Positions 1 to 6,166 of a DNA stretch of 6,241 nt are shown here, one piece after another. Source of the stretch: CANHEE01 sp049316985 (GTDB lineage: Bacteria > Bacteroidota > Bacteroidia > Chitinophagales > Saprospiraceae); assembly GCA_049316985.1 (NCBI GenBank), contig JBMOJB010000203.1, positions 1 to 6,241 of the forward strand. The letters are read 5' to 3'. The position numbers and the translations under genes are program-made. Numbering within the stretch: position 1 is the first letter of the stretch; every line of letters begins with the position of its first letter. The notes under the pieces were generated by a model. It ran no database searches, was not told where the DNA came from, and saw only the letters and a list, made by a program, of their open reading frames with translations.

Positions 1-50
1 TACGAATTACGAATTACGAATTACGAATTACGAATTACGAATTACGAATT
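1..50. repeat. Heptamer tandem repeat, (ACGAATT)x7, truncated at the left edge
   Basis: One T followed by seven perfect, head-to-tail copies of ACGAATT fills the first 50 bases, and the array probably continues to the left of the window. A degenerate further unit (GCGAATT) follows the small hairpin at about 71-77. Short heptamer arrays of this kind occur in intergenic DNA of some bacteria and can vary in copy number by slippage. Here the array marks a gene boundary upstream of the two-gene cassette. No function can be assigned. Confidence 0.95.
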
Positions 51-53
51 TGA

Positions 54-66
54 CTGCCTTCGGCAG
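54..66. repeat. Small GC hairpin next to the heptamer array
   Basis: CTGCC (54-58) and GGCAG (62-66) form a perfect 5-bp stem around a TTC loop, directly after the heptamer array. It stands out as a GC-rich element in AT-rich surroundings. It lacks a following T-run on either strand (downstream on + is GATTGCGAATT), so it is not a clear intrinsic terminator. It may be part of a dispersed repeat together with the heptamers. Confidence 0.6.
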
Positions 67-125
67 ATTGCGAATTCGGGTTTCGGAGCTATTAAAACAT
101 CTAAAATATGATTTTTCAATTAGCT

Positions 126-146
126 ATCTAATTTGGATAATTAGAT
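126..146. promoter_or_regulatory. 8-bp inverted repeat, candidate operator for the cassette
   Basis: ATCTAATT (126-133) and AATTAGAT (139-146) are perfect inverted arms separated by the 5-nt spacer TGGAT. The dyad covers a TTTG (132-135) that could serve as the -33 element of the promoter-like boxes at 160-179, so a bound protein would block transcription of the downstream operon. Because the region is AT-rich, an 8-bp dyad could also arise by chance. Confidence 0.35.
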
Positions 147-159
147 TATTAATGCGTTT

Positions 160-179
160 TACTTTTGGAGATAACTTTG
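160..179 (+). promoter_or_regulatory. Two tandem Bacteroidota-type -7 boxes upstream of the cassette
   Basis: TACTTTTG (160-167) and TAACTTTG (172-179) both match the Bacteroidota -7 consensus TAnnTTTG exactly. The first has a TTTG (132-135) 24 nt upstream, slightly beyond the usual -33 to -7 spacing; the second lacks a clear -33. Transcription would start near 175-187, giving a leader of roughly 70-80 nt before the ATG at 258. No Shine-Dalgarno sequence precedes that ATG, which is normal for this phylum. Confidence 0.4.
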
Positions 180-257
180 CCTTTTAGCATATTTAAAATA
201 ACCTTTTAAAAACTTCCGCATTTTATTCTTAGCTGAAAATTTACTAATAATGCTTGA

Positions 258-1943
258 ATGAATTTACAAGAAATAGAAAATATCATACGACAAGGCGAAG
301 GTCTCAAAATTGAGTTCAAAGAGGCGAGCGACACAGTGCCAAAATCTTTCTACGAAACAGTTGCAAGTTTTTCAAATACTGATGGAGGTACAATCTTATT
401 AGGTGTCAATGACAATGGCGATGTTTTGGGAATTCAACAGGGCGCGGCAGTAAAATTACAAAAAGATATCATCACTGCACTAAATTCAAGAGATTGTATA
501 AACCCTCCTATATATATTCAACCCTATACAATTGTGCATACCGATGGTGAAATAATGGTGATACAGATTCCCGCCAGTAGTCAAGTACACGATCACGCCG
601 GTAGGATTTATAGTCGAGAATTCGAAAGTGATTTAGATGTAACGGGAAATCACCAAAAGGTAAGCGACCTATACTTACGAAAGAGAAATTTCTTTACGGA
701 AGCTCAAATTATCCCTCACTTAACAATGGATGATTTGGACGACAATCTTTTTGACAAAGCAAGACAGCTTATTCGCAATTACAGAAGCGACCACCCATGG
801 GTATTGGTTAGCAACGAGCAAATGCTGAAAGATTCCGTACTTTGGCGTAAAGATTTTATGAGTGGTCAGGAAGGCTTAACATTAGCAGCTGCCTTAATAT
901 TTGGCAAGGATCTGACGATTCAAAGTATCTTACCCGCATACAAAGTCGAGGCTATGGTTCGAATTAAGAACCCTGATCGTTGGGATGATCGGATCAACCC
1001 ACCACTTCGAACCAATTTAATAGACACCTATTTGTTGTTGAAAAAGTTTATCAATGACCATCTTCCGGAAAAATTCTACTTGGAGGGTGATCAACGAATT
1101 GATTTAAGGGATAAAATATTTCGTGAAGTAATAGGCAATGCAATAGTACATAGAGAATACACCAGTGCATTGTCAACTGAGTTATTGATTACATCTAGAA
1201 CTGTTTGTTTAACCAATCCAAATAAGCCGTTATTTCATGGGCCTATTGACCCACACGGATTTAATCCTTTTCCTAAAAACCCAAATATAAGAAAATTCTT
1301 TACGGCCTTCGGCTGGACGGATGAGATAGGATCAGGCATTCGAAATACAAGCAAATATTTGCCACTCTATTCATCCGGTTCAAACCCTGTTTTTTGGGAA
1401 AATGATACTTTCAAAACAGAGTTACCTTTACTATCTGTGCATTTAGGTTTGTTTGCAAAGCAAGTGCACCGCTGGCTTGAGCTGCCCGAACAATATCTTC
1501 CTCATTTGGAGAAGGGTTTGATGTCAATTCCTTTGTCGACTACCTTGATTGCCGCCAATTGGGAAGCAGTGCTGTTGACTTTGGTACCCGGCTGGCATCG
1601 AAAAGGTATCCAGCTGAAACCACTAAATTGGCCTGAAAATCAACGCAATACAAAATCTGATATAGAAAAGGTACCTAGTTGGAGTCAAAATGGTACCGAG
1701 TTACTTAGCAAAAAAGTTTGGTACATAATCAGTATTTTAACATTGGCCAGTGAGCCGCTAAAAATGAGTGACTTGCTAAATGCACTTCATTACAAAAATC
1801 AAAAGACTTTTAGAGACAACTATCTATCGCCATTAAGGCAGCTTGGCTTTATTGAATTTACCAACCCATCAAAGCCAACAGACCCAGATAACAAATATAG
1901 GATTACAGAAGCCGGTAAAATGTTTTTGGGAGGTATAATATGA
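258..1943 (+). CDS. AlbA_2 (Schlafen-like) / RecG-like GHKL ATPase protein, first gene of a putative defence pair
   Basis: The 561-aa protein has three recognisable parts. Residues ~10-140 are an AlbA_2 (Schlafen-like, putative nucleic-acid-binding) domain, with the IEFKEA motif at 18-23, the FSNTDGGTILLGV signature at 38-50 and a GRIYSRE segment at its end. Residues ~160-390 resemble the RecG-like HATPase_c_4 group: an N-box REVIGNAIVHRE (E290, N294, H298, R299) and a G-box DEIGSGI (E356-I361). Residues ~485-558 look like a winged helix (MSDLLNALHYKNQ then LSPLRQLGFIEF). Proteins of this build are usually annotated as ATP-binding or transcriptional-regulator proteins and are frequent in defence islands. 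The ATG at 258 has no Shine-Dalgarno sequence, but it starts just before the conserved domain. The stop codon overlaps the next start, so the two products are probably made together. An RNA/DNA-sensing ATPase role is inferred; nuclease activity, as in Schlafens, is possible but unproven. Confidence 0.88.
   Translation: MNLQEIENIIRQGEGLKIEFKEASDTVPKSFYETVASFSNTDGGTILLGVNDNGDVLGIQQGAAVKLQKDIITALNSRDCINPPIYIQPYTIVHTDGEIMVIQIPASSQVHDHAGRIYSREFESDLDVTGNHQKVSDLYLRKRNFFTEAQIIPHLTMDDLDDNLFDKARQLIRNYRSDHPWVLVSNEQMLKDSVLWRKDFMSGQEGLTLAAALIFGKDLTIQSILPAYKVEAMVRIKNPDRWDDRINPPLRTNLIDTYLLLKKFINDHLPEKFYLEGDQRIDLRDKIFREVIGNAIVHREYTSALSTELLITSRTVCLTNPNKPLFHGPIDPHGFNPFPKNPNIRKFFTAFGWTDEIGSGIRNTSKYLPLYSSGSNPVFWENDTFKTELPLLSVHLGLFAKQVHRWLELPEQYLPHLEKGLMSIPLSTTLIAANWEAVLLTLVPGWHRKGIQLKPLNWPENQRNTKSDIEKVPSWSQNGTELLSKKVWYIISILTLASEPLKMSDLLNALHYKNQKTFRDNYLSPLRQLGFIEFTNPSKPTDPDNKYRITEAGKMFLGGII
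1928..1933 (+). promoter_or_regulatory. Shine-Dalgarno sequence of the helicase gene, inside the upstream gene
   Basis: GGGAGG lies 6 nt before the ATG at 1940 and is part of the last codons of the upstream gene. With the ATGA stop-start overlap at 1940-1943 it indicates translational coupling. A good Shine-Dalgarno is notable because the other starts in this window lack one. The TATAAT between it and the ATG is most likely coincidental. Confidence 0.6.
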
Positions 1944-4681
1944 TAAACAGATTTTCATCAAGATCCAATAATCTTGGCGAGATATTTTTTAAAAACTCCC
2001 TTGAAAATGCAGTTAATTATGACCGCATCGCTGGTTATTTCAGTAGTTCCATCATTGAAATAGCGGGTGAGTATATTGATAAGATGCAAGGGAAAGTCCG
2101 CATCATTTGCAATTCTCAATTACAAATCGATGATGTAAAATTTATTAAAGACCAACCACAGGCCATGAAGTTGGAATGGTGCGATGGAAAACCGGAAGAA
2201 GAATTAGCCAAAATTCCAGAACGATTAATCAGGCTTTATCAATACTTGATAAACGGCAAAATGGAAGTTCGCGTACTACCCAATGATGTATTTGGGCTGA
2301 TCCACGGTAAAGCAGGCGTCATTACGAAAAATGATGGTCGTAAAGTTTCGTTCATGGGCAGTATGAATGAAACATACAGTGGTTGGGGCAAGGGAGGAAA
2401 TTATGAAATAGCTTGGGTGGATGATGACGAAGCTGCTGTTGATTGGGTAGAGAAAGAATTTAATACTTTATGGGAGCACCCTCTTGCGAGACCTCTGACA
2501 AAGTTTATAATTGAAGACATCAAGCGGATTGCAGAACGAAAGGTAATTTATGAAATTACCGAATGGCGTAATACGGATAATCCGGCTGCTTCAGTAATCG
2601 AAACCCCAGTTTATCGCAAGGAGTTTGGCTTATGGGAGCATCAAAAATATTTTGTGGACTTGGCTTATAAAGCACACAAAAAAGGCTTAGGAGCAAGATT
2701 CGTCTTGGCTGATATGGTAGGTTTGGGTAAAACCATACAATTGGCATTGTCTGCTATGTTAATGGCTTTAGAAGGTGACAAACCTATATTAATCATTGCT
2801 CCAAAGACACTTCTTTGGCAATGGCAAGATGAATTGCTCAACCTTTTGGATATGCCTTCGGCTGTATGGAGTGGCAAAGGTTGGATAGATGAAAACAAAG
2901 TAGAATACCCTGTAAAAGATGAATATGCTTTAGGCAAATGTCCCAGAAGAGTTGGTATTATCTCACAAGGTTTGATAGTCAGGTCAAGAAGTAAAATCAG
3001 TGAATTATTACTAAAACAAAACTACGAGTGCATCATAGTAGATGAAGCACACAGGGCAAGAAGAAAAAACTTAGGTAGAGGAAGAGAAGGCAACCCTCCT
3101 GACCCAAATAACCTGATGGCATTTTTAATTGAGATAGCAAGGAAAACAAAAAGCATGTTGCTGGCAACGGCAACACCAGTGCAGATTCATCCAATAGAAG
3201 CATGGGATTTATTATATATTCTTTCACAAGGCAATGATTTTGTTTTGGGCGATGATTTGAGTAGTTGGCAAAGAGAAGGCTTACGCAGTCTCAATTTAAT
3301 TACTGGCAGAGAAGAATTAGAAGAAGATAATCAAAAATGGGATTGGCTTCGCAATCCAGTTCCACCTGCGGAAGAAAAACCTAACACCTTTGGGGTTTTC
3401 AGAAGATTGATAAACTTAGCTCCCACTAAATTTAATATTTCTGGGAGTTTGTTTTACAACCTTAATCCACAACAAAAATCAATAGTCAGTAAAATATTTG
3501 CAGAGGACTTCATTAAAAATTACAATCCATATATCAGGCACATTATAAGACGTGAAAGAAAGTTTTTAGAAACCACTATCAACCCTGATACCAATCAACC
3601 ATACCTGAAACCTATAAATGTTGTTTTATATGGTGAAGATGAAAATGAGGGAATTCAGCTTGCTACACACTTATCAGATGCTTATAGCTGTGCAGAACAA
3701 TTTGCTGAATTATTAGGACAGAGGGTAAAAAGTAGTGGCTTCATAAAAACAATGCTTTTAAGGCGAATATGCAGTTCCATGTTTGCTGGCTTATCTACAG
3801 GTATTGCTATGCTGAATAATTGGGTAAACGATAATGAAGAAGACGAAGATGATGATGAGTCCGATGATTCAAATAAGAGTCAGGATTCCCCTTTCAAAAA
3901 TCTAACGAACGATGAAATTGATTTGCTTAATCGGTTTATTAAGATTCTTGAAGTGCATCATGAGAAAGACCCAAAGTACGATTTATTAAAAAGAATCTTG
4001 ACTGAGAATCTTGTTGTTGAGCCATGGGTAAACAGAGGCTGTATTATTTTTTCGCAGTATTTTGATACAATCAAATGGGTATGCGATCGTTTTGCAATTG
4101 ATTTTCCAAATATCTCCTTTGGTCTATATGCAGGCAGTGATAAATCCGGGATCTATGAAAATGGGATCTATCACCGCAAATCAAAAGAAGATATTAAAAA
4201 GATGGTTCGAAATAAACAATTGAAACTGCTTTTTGGAACAGATGCGGCAAGTGAAGGCTTGAACCTTCAGGCTTTAGGTACACTAATTAATCTCGATTTA
4301 CCGTGGAATCCTACACGTTTGGAACAACGCAAAGGTCGGATTCAAAGGATAGGACAAGAACGAGAAGAAGTATTTATTTATAATATGCGTTACAAAGATT
4401 CGGTTGAAGACCGTGTCCATACATTGCTGGCCAACCGACTTAAAAATATTCAGGATTTGTTTGGTCAGATACCGGATACTTTACAGGATGTGTGGGTCGA
4501 AATCGCACTCAACAAAATCGAACAGGCTGAGAAGCTTATTACTGATTTTTCTGAGAACGATGTGCATCCATTCTATAATAAATACCAGAATCAGGATAAT
4601 GTAAAGCCAATTAACTGGGAAGATTGTTCATTGGTTTTAGATAGTTTTGAAAAGAGAAAGTACTTGAGTAAAGGGTGGTGA
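1940..4681 (+). CDS. PLD-like nuclease / SNF2-type SF2 helicase fusion, second gene of a putative defence pair
   Basis: The 913-aa protein starts with a phospholipase-D-like domain (about 1-190) holding a single HKD-type motif: H122-G-K124, then GSMNE (G140, S141, N143). A typical family catalytic pair needs two such motifs, so dimerisation is expected. Residues ~228-440 are the first SNF2 helicase lobe: LWEHQ (231-235), Walker A GLGKT (K264), DEAH box D368-H371, and motif III ATATP (409-413). A long insert follows, with an Asp/Glu run at 631-643. The second lobe (~675-815) has IIFSQY (702-707), GTDAASEGLNLQ (766-777) and QRKGRIQRIGQ with R800 and R803. All motor residues are present, so it should be an active DNA translocase. 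Known relatives are SNF2 helicases of RapA/DrmD type and PLD-helicase fusions in phage-defence loci. Nucleic-acid remodelling plus cleavage is inferred. It overlaps the upstream gene by 4 nt, and no frameshift is seen. Confidence 0.9.
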   Translation: MINRFSSRSNNLGEIFFKNSLENAVNYDRIAGYFSSSIIEIAGEYIDKMQGKVRIICNSQLQIDDVKFIKDQPQAMKLEWCDGKPEEELAKIPERLIRLYQYLINGKMEVRVLPNDVFGLIHGKAGVITKNDGRKVSFMGSMNETYSGWGKGGNYEIAWVDDDEAAVDWVEKEFNTLWEHPLARPLTKFIIEDIKRIAERKVIYEITEWRNTDNPAASVIETPVYRKEFGLWEHQKYFVDLAYKAHKKGLGARFVLADMVGLGKTIQLALSAMLMALEGDKPILIIAPKTLLWQWQDELLNLLDMPSAVWSGKGWIDENKVEYPVKDEYALGKCPRRVGIISQGLIVRSRSKISELLLKQNYECIIVDEAHRARRKNLGRGREGNPPDPNNLMAFLIEIARKTKSMLLATATPVQIHPIEAWDLLYILSQGNDFVLGDDLSSWQREGLRSLNLITGREELEEDNQKWDWLRNPVPPAEEKPNTFGVFRRLINLAPTKFNISGSLFYNLNPQQKSIVSKIFAEDFIKNYNPYIRHIIRRERKFLETTINPDTNQPYLKPINVVLYGEDENEGIQLATHLSDAYSCAEQFAELLGQRVKSSGFIKTMLLRRICSSMFAGLSTGIAMLNNWVNDNEEDEDDDESDDSNKSQDSPFKNLTNDEIDLLNRFIKILEVHHEKDPKYDLLKRILTENLVVEPWVNRGCIIFSQYFDTIKWVCDRFAIDFPNISFGLYAGSDKSGIYENGIYHRKSKEDIKKMVRNKQLKLLFGTDAASEGLNLQALGTLINLDLPWNPTRLEQRKGRIQRIGQEREEVFIYNMRYKDSVEDRVHTLLANRLKNIQDLFGQIPDTLQDVWVEIALNKIEQAEKLITDFSENDVHPFYNKYQNQDNVKPINWEDCSLVLDSFEKRKYLSKGW
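4148..4171 (+). repeat. In-frame 15-bp-period duplication inside the helicase gene
   Basis: GGGATCTAT occurs at 4148-4156 and again at 4163-4171, separated by GAAAAT. The period is 15 bp, so the reading frame is kept and the protein reads GIYEN-GIYHR between helicase motifs IV and V. It could be a recent small duplication in a surface loop or chance similarity. Confidence 0.7.
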
Positions 4682-4788
4682 TTATTTAATGCCAGTAAGT
4701 GAACAAAATTGGGCAATTTGAGTAAATTTAGCGGTTCTAATTCAACGAAACCAATAGCCTTCATTGTGATTTTTAAGTATTTCAAAGA
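4682..4788. other. Convergent intergenic spacer, no clear terminator
   Basis: This 107-nt AT-rich spacer separates the end of the helicase gene from the end of the oppositely oriented acidic-protein gene. The only stem-like element seen is CAAAATTG/CAATTTG around 4704-4720, with a bulge, a very short loop and no T-run. I therefore see no convincing intrinsic terminator for either strand. Confidence 0.4.
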
Positions 4789-5325
4789 TTAATCCACCTC
4801 CTCTTCCTCCTCCCCAAACTCTTCAAACTGGGTAAGCAACTCTTCATAGCTAAGCTCTTCCCGTCCGCTATCGTTGAAAAACAGGTAGGTCGCATAGGAA
4901 AACATCGGTTTCTTTTCGGGCATGATTTCATTTTCCGAGATCATTTTCATGGCGTGTATAAAATACTCAGCGTCATTTAAGCTGCATACATCGTAATCAT
5001 CAAATGTGCCATCGTCCTCAGGATAAAATTCTTTCCAGTGATCATCTAACATGCTATAATTATTCTCAATTTCTTCTTTGTTCCATAGTGAAGGATTAGC
5101 TTCCAGTACAGCCCATGCGAAATCGTAGGCAACCGTGCGATAGCCAAGGCTGGTTCCGCAATTGGCAACTGCCATTTCGATCAGGTCGTGAATGATAGAT
5201 TTTACATCCAGGTCTTTACCGATGTTGACATCATTTACAAAGGTTTCAAGCTGAGCATTGTGATTTTCCATTTCAAAGCCCATTTTGAATATTGGAATAG
5301 AGAGGAGTTTATCGTGGGTGATCAT
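4789..5325 (-). CDS. Hypothetical strongly acidic protein, 178 aa
   Basis: I do not recognise the family. The product is soluble in appearance, with no signal peptide or membrane segment. About 41 of 178 residues are Asp or Glu against about 11 Lys/Arg, giving a net charge near -30. It ends in an acidic tail (FGEEEEEVD). Aromatic residues are well spread (DFAWAV, DDHWKEFYPEDD, AEYFIHAM), which supports a folded, mostly helical protein rather than a spurious frame. The ATG at 5325 is the first in frame; Met15 and Met19 are alternatives, and none has a Shine-Dalgarno sequence. It is convergent to the nuclease-helicase gene and is apparently transcribed alone. The charge would fit a nucleic-acid mimic, an immunity-type protein or a cargo protein, but that is speculation. 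Confidence 0.75.
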   Translation of the reverse strand: MITHDKLLSIPIFKMGFEMENHNAQLETFVNDVNIGKDLDVKSIIHDLIEMAVANCGTSLGYRTVAYDFAWAVLEANPSLWNKEEIENNYSMLDDHWKEFYPEDDGTFDDYDVCSLNDAEYFIHAMKMISENEIMPEKKPMFSYATYLFFNDSGREELSYEELLTQFEEFGEEEEEVD

Positions 5326-5609
5326 GTTTCTTGATTTTGTACAGCTAAAAGTAATTCGTTAGAGGATTGTTGGCGAACATTCCGGCAATTTAATTTTTAC
5401 TGATTGAATTACGTGCAGCTACTACAAATAGACCGTTAAAAAAAGTGCTGGAAACTGCAAAACATCCGGACAACTTCAATTTCCGCAAACACAGTGGGAA
5501 AATGAAGTTGAGTACGGATCGCTGCAAATTCAAATATTGACGCGAGTGGAATGGCGAAAAGGATCGAATTGAGACAAATATTGGAGTGTTATCCACTGAT
5601 TTAGGGTTC
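5326..5609. other. Gene-poor stretch between two minus-strand genes
   Basis: Nothing in these 284 nt is convincingly coding. A 68-codon minus-strand frame (5390-5596) starts 13 nt after the XRE gene stop, but its composition (many Ser, Phe and Leu, no recognisable motif) is unlike a conserved protein. On the + strand, 5394-5540 is an open 48-codon frame (IELRAATTNRPLKK and onward) with no usable start codon near its beginning, so it may be a gene remnant. Promoter-like elements for the acidic-protein gene lie at 5340-5353 and 5415-5432. Confidence 0.5.
5340..5353 (-). promoter_or_regulatory. Possible promoter of the acidic-protein gene
   Basis: On the minus strand TACTTTTA (5353-5346) matches the -7 consensus TAnnTTTG at 7 of 8 positions and runs into TAGCTGTA, the same 8-mer found beside the XRE-gene promoter (5939-5932). 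A second candidate, TCTATTTG (5432-5425, also 7 of 8), lies about 100 nt upstream of the ATG. Neither has a clear -33 element. Confidence 0.25.
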
Positions 5610-5624
5610 TTAAAAGCTAATCAG
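5596..5624 (-). terminator. Weak stem-loop across the end of the XRE gene
   Basis: CTGATTTAG (5596-5604) pairs with CTAATCAG (5617-5624), leaving one bulged base and a 12-nt loop. The structure contains the stop codon of the minus-strand XRE gene. There is no T-run after it on either strand, so it is at best a weak or Rho-assisted terminator. Confidence 0.25.
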
Positions 5625-5912
5625 CTCACCCACTTTCATCTCCAGGTGAAATGCGATTTCAGTAAGTTCGTCCACAGTGAAATCATGCGTTCCATTGAGC
5701 CAATAGAATAATTCGTCCGGCTCCCGGTCTAGTTTTTTAGCGAAATCTCCTTGATCCGCGAATCCCTTTTCTATGATCAAGTCATATATCCGACAGGCAA
5801 GCTCGACCCGGTTTTTGTTTTGTTTTCTTTTCAAAGGAGGGGCCTCGTCAAGTATTTTACGAATCAAAGGACTTTCAACGTACTCTGTTTTGTTATTGGA
5901 AGTATTCATCAT
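5610..5912 (-). CDS. XRE-family helix-turn-helix protein, antitoxin-like, 100 aa
   Basis: The protein has a charged N-terminal arm (EYVESPLIRKILDEAPPLKR) followed by an HTH fold of the XRE/Cro type over about residues 37-100. Visible elements are the helix ELACRIYDLIIEKG, the turn FADQGDFAKKLDREPDELFYWLNGTHDFTVDEL and the closing helix TEIAFHLEMKVGELI. The WLNGTHDFTVDEL signature is shared with many Bacteroidota HTH proteins that act as antitoxins or regulators. The frame can be opened at TTG 5915, but the ATG at 5912 (or 5909) is the likelier start. It is predicted to bind DNA and possibly to regulate itself. No toxin gene is visible on either side: upstream is a divergent promoter region and downstream a gene-poor stretch. 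It may be an orphan regulator or the remnant of a toxin-antitoxin pair. Confidence 0.8.
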   Translation of the reverse strand: MMNTSNNKTEYVESPLIRKILDEAPPLKRKQNKNRVELACRIYDLIIEKGFADQGDFAKKLDREPDELFYWLNGTHDFTVDELTEIAFHLEMKVGELISF

Positions 5913-5939
5913 CAAAATTTAAATTGCCTAATACAGCTA

Positions 5940-5971
5940 CAAATATTGTCAAAAACACCAAACAATGCAAT
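5940..5971 (-). promoter_or_regulatory. Probable promoter of the XRE gene
   Basis: On the minus strand AATATTTG (5947-5940) matches TAnnTTTG at 7 of 8 positions, and an ATTG (5971-5968) lies 20 nt upstream as a -33 element. This spacing is normal for Bacteroidota. The leader would be only about 20 nt, ending at the ATG cluster at 5912/5909. Further upstream, GATTAATC (5972-5979, palindromic) and a GATTAA repeat (5995-6000) could be protein-binding sites. Confidence 0.45.
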
Positions 5972-6084
5972 GATTAATCTCCTTTTTAGTCAAAGATTAA
6001 CATTTATTTCGCAAGTGGCAAATGGAAAATCCAGCAACATATATGGGTTATTTTATTGTATGATAAATTTGCACACCCTATTTT

Positions 6085-6098
6085 TACCCTAAATGGTA
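6085..6098. promoter_or_regulatory. Operator-like dyad, copy 1
   Basis: TACCCTAAATGGTA carries inverted arms TACC and GGTA separated by 6 nt. It overlaps the -7-like box TATATTTG (6097-6104). It is the most distal of three related sites before the hipB-like gene. Confidence 0.5.
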
Positions 6099-6125
6099 TA
6101 TTTGAATAACTATTCCCAGATATTG

Positions 6126-6139
6126 TACCCTTAAAGGTA
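6126..6139. promoter_or_regulatory. Operator-like dyad, copy 2
   Basis: TACCCTTAAAGGTA has the same TACC-N6-GGTA layout as copy 1, differing at two spacer positions. Its GGTA arm lies exactly 41 bp from that of copy 1 and 41 bp from that of copy 3, close to four helical turns, so the three sites lie on nearly the same face of the DNA. Confidence 0.55.
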
Positions 6140-6158
6140 TACATTACTTATTTATTAG

Positions 6159-6166
6159 TAAATTTG
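6159..6166 (+). promoter_or_regulatory. Promoter -7 box of the hipB-like gene
   Basis: TAAATTTG is an exact TAnnTTTG match, 24 nt before the TTG start at 6191, between operator-like copies 2 and 3. Transcription would start around 6172, within copy 3, which suits repression by a bound antitoxin. No clear -33 element is seen. Further exact matches at 6064-6071 and 6097-6104 could act as additional promoters. Confidence 0.4.

Noticed and set aside
1..50. Heptamer array as a CRISPR array or replication-origin iterons
   Set aside because: The units are contiguous with no spacers, and there is no replication protein gene or DnaA-box cluster beside them.
250..261. Three-codon upstream frame ATG CTT GAA TGA whose stop overlaps the ATG at 258 (ATGA)
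   Set aside because: No Shine-Dalgarno sequence and too short to judge; the overlap is likely chance, although a coupling role cannot be excluded.
1934..1939. TATAAT just before the helicase start as a sigma70 -10 box
   Set aside because: It sits between a Shine-Dalgarno and the ATG inside an overlapping operon, and this phylum uses TAnnTTTG rather than TATAAT.
2556..3227. Minus-strand open frames of 63-90 codons within the helicase gene
   Set aside because: They lie entirely opposite a gene with intact helicase motifs and have no recognisable protein features.
4404..4785. Short frames at 4404-4604 (+) and 4591-4785 (-)
   Set aside because: The first is an out-of-frame shadow of the helicase C-terminus; the second spans the helicase end and spacer with no domain signal.
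5390..5596. 68-codon minus-strand frame downstream of the XRE gene as a toxin or small membrane protein
   Set aside because: No clear hydrophobic segment or toxin motif, no Shine-Dalgarno, and composition unlike a conserved protein; kept only as a remark on the gene-poor stretch.
5751..6092. 113-codon + strand frame
   Set aside because: It runs antisense through the XRE gene and then through its promoter region, and its translation shows no domain.
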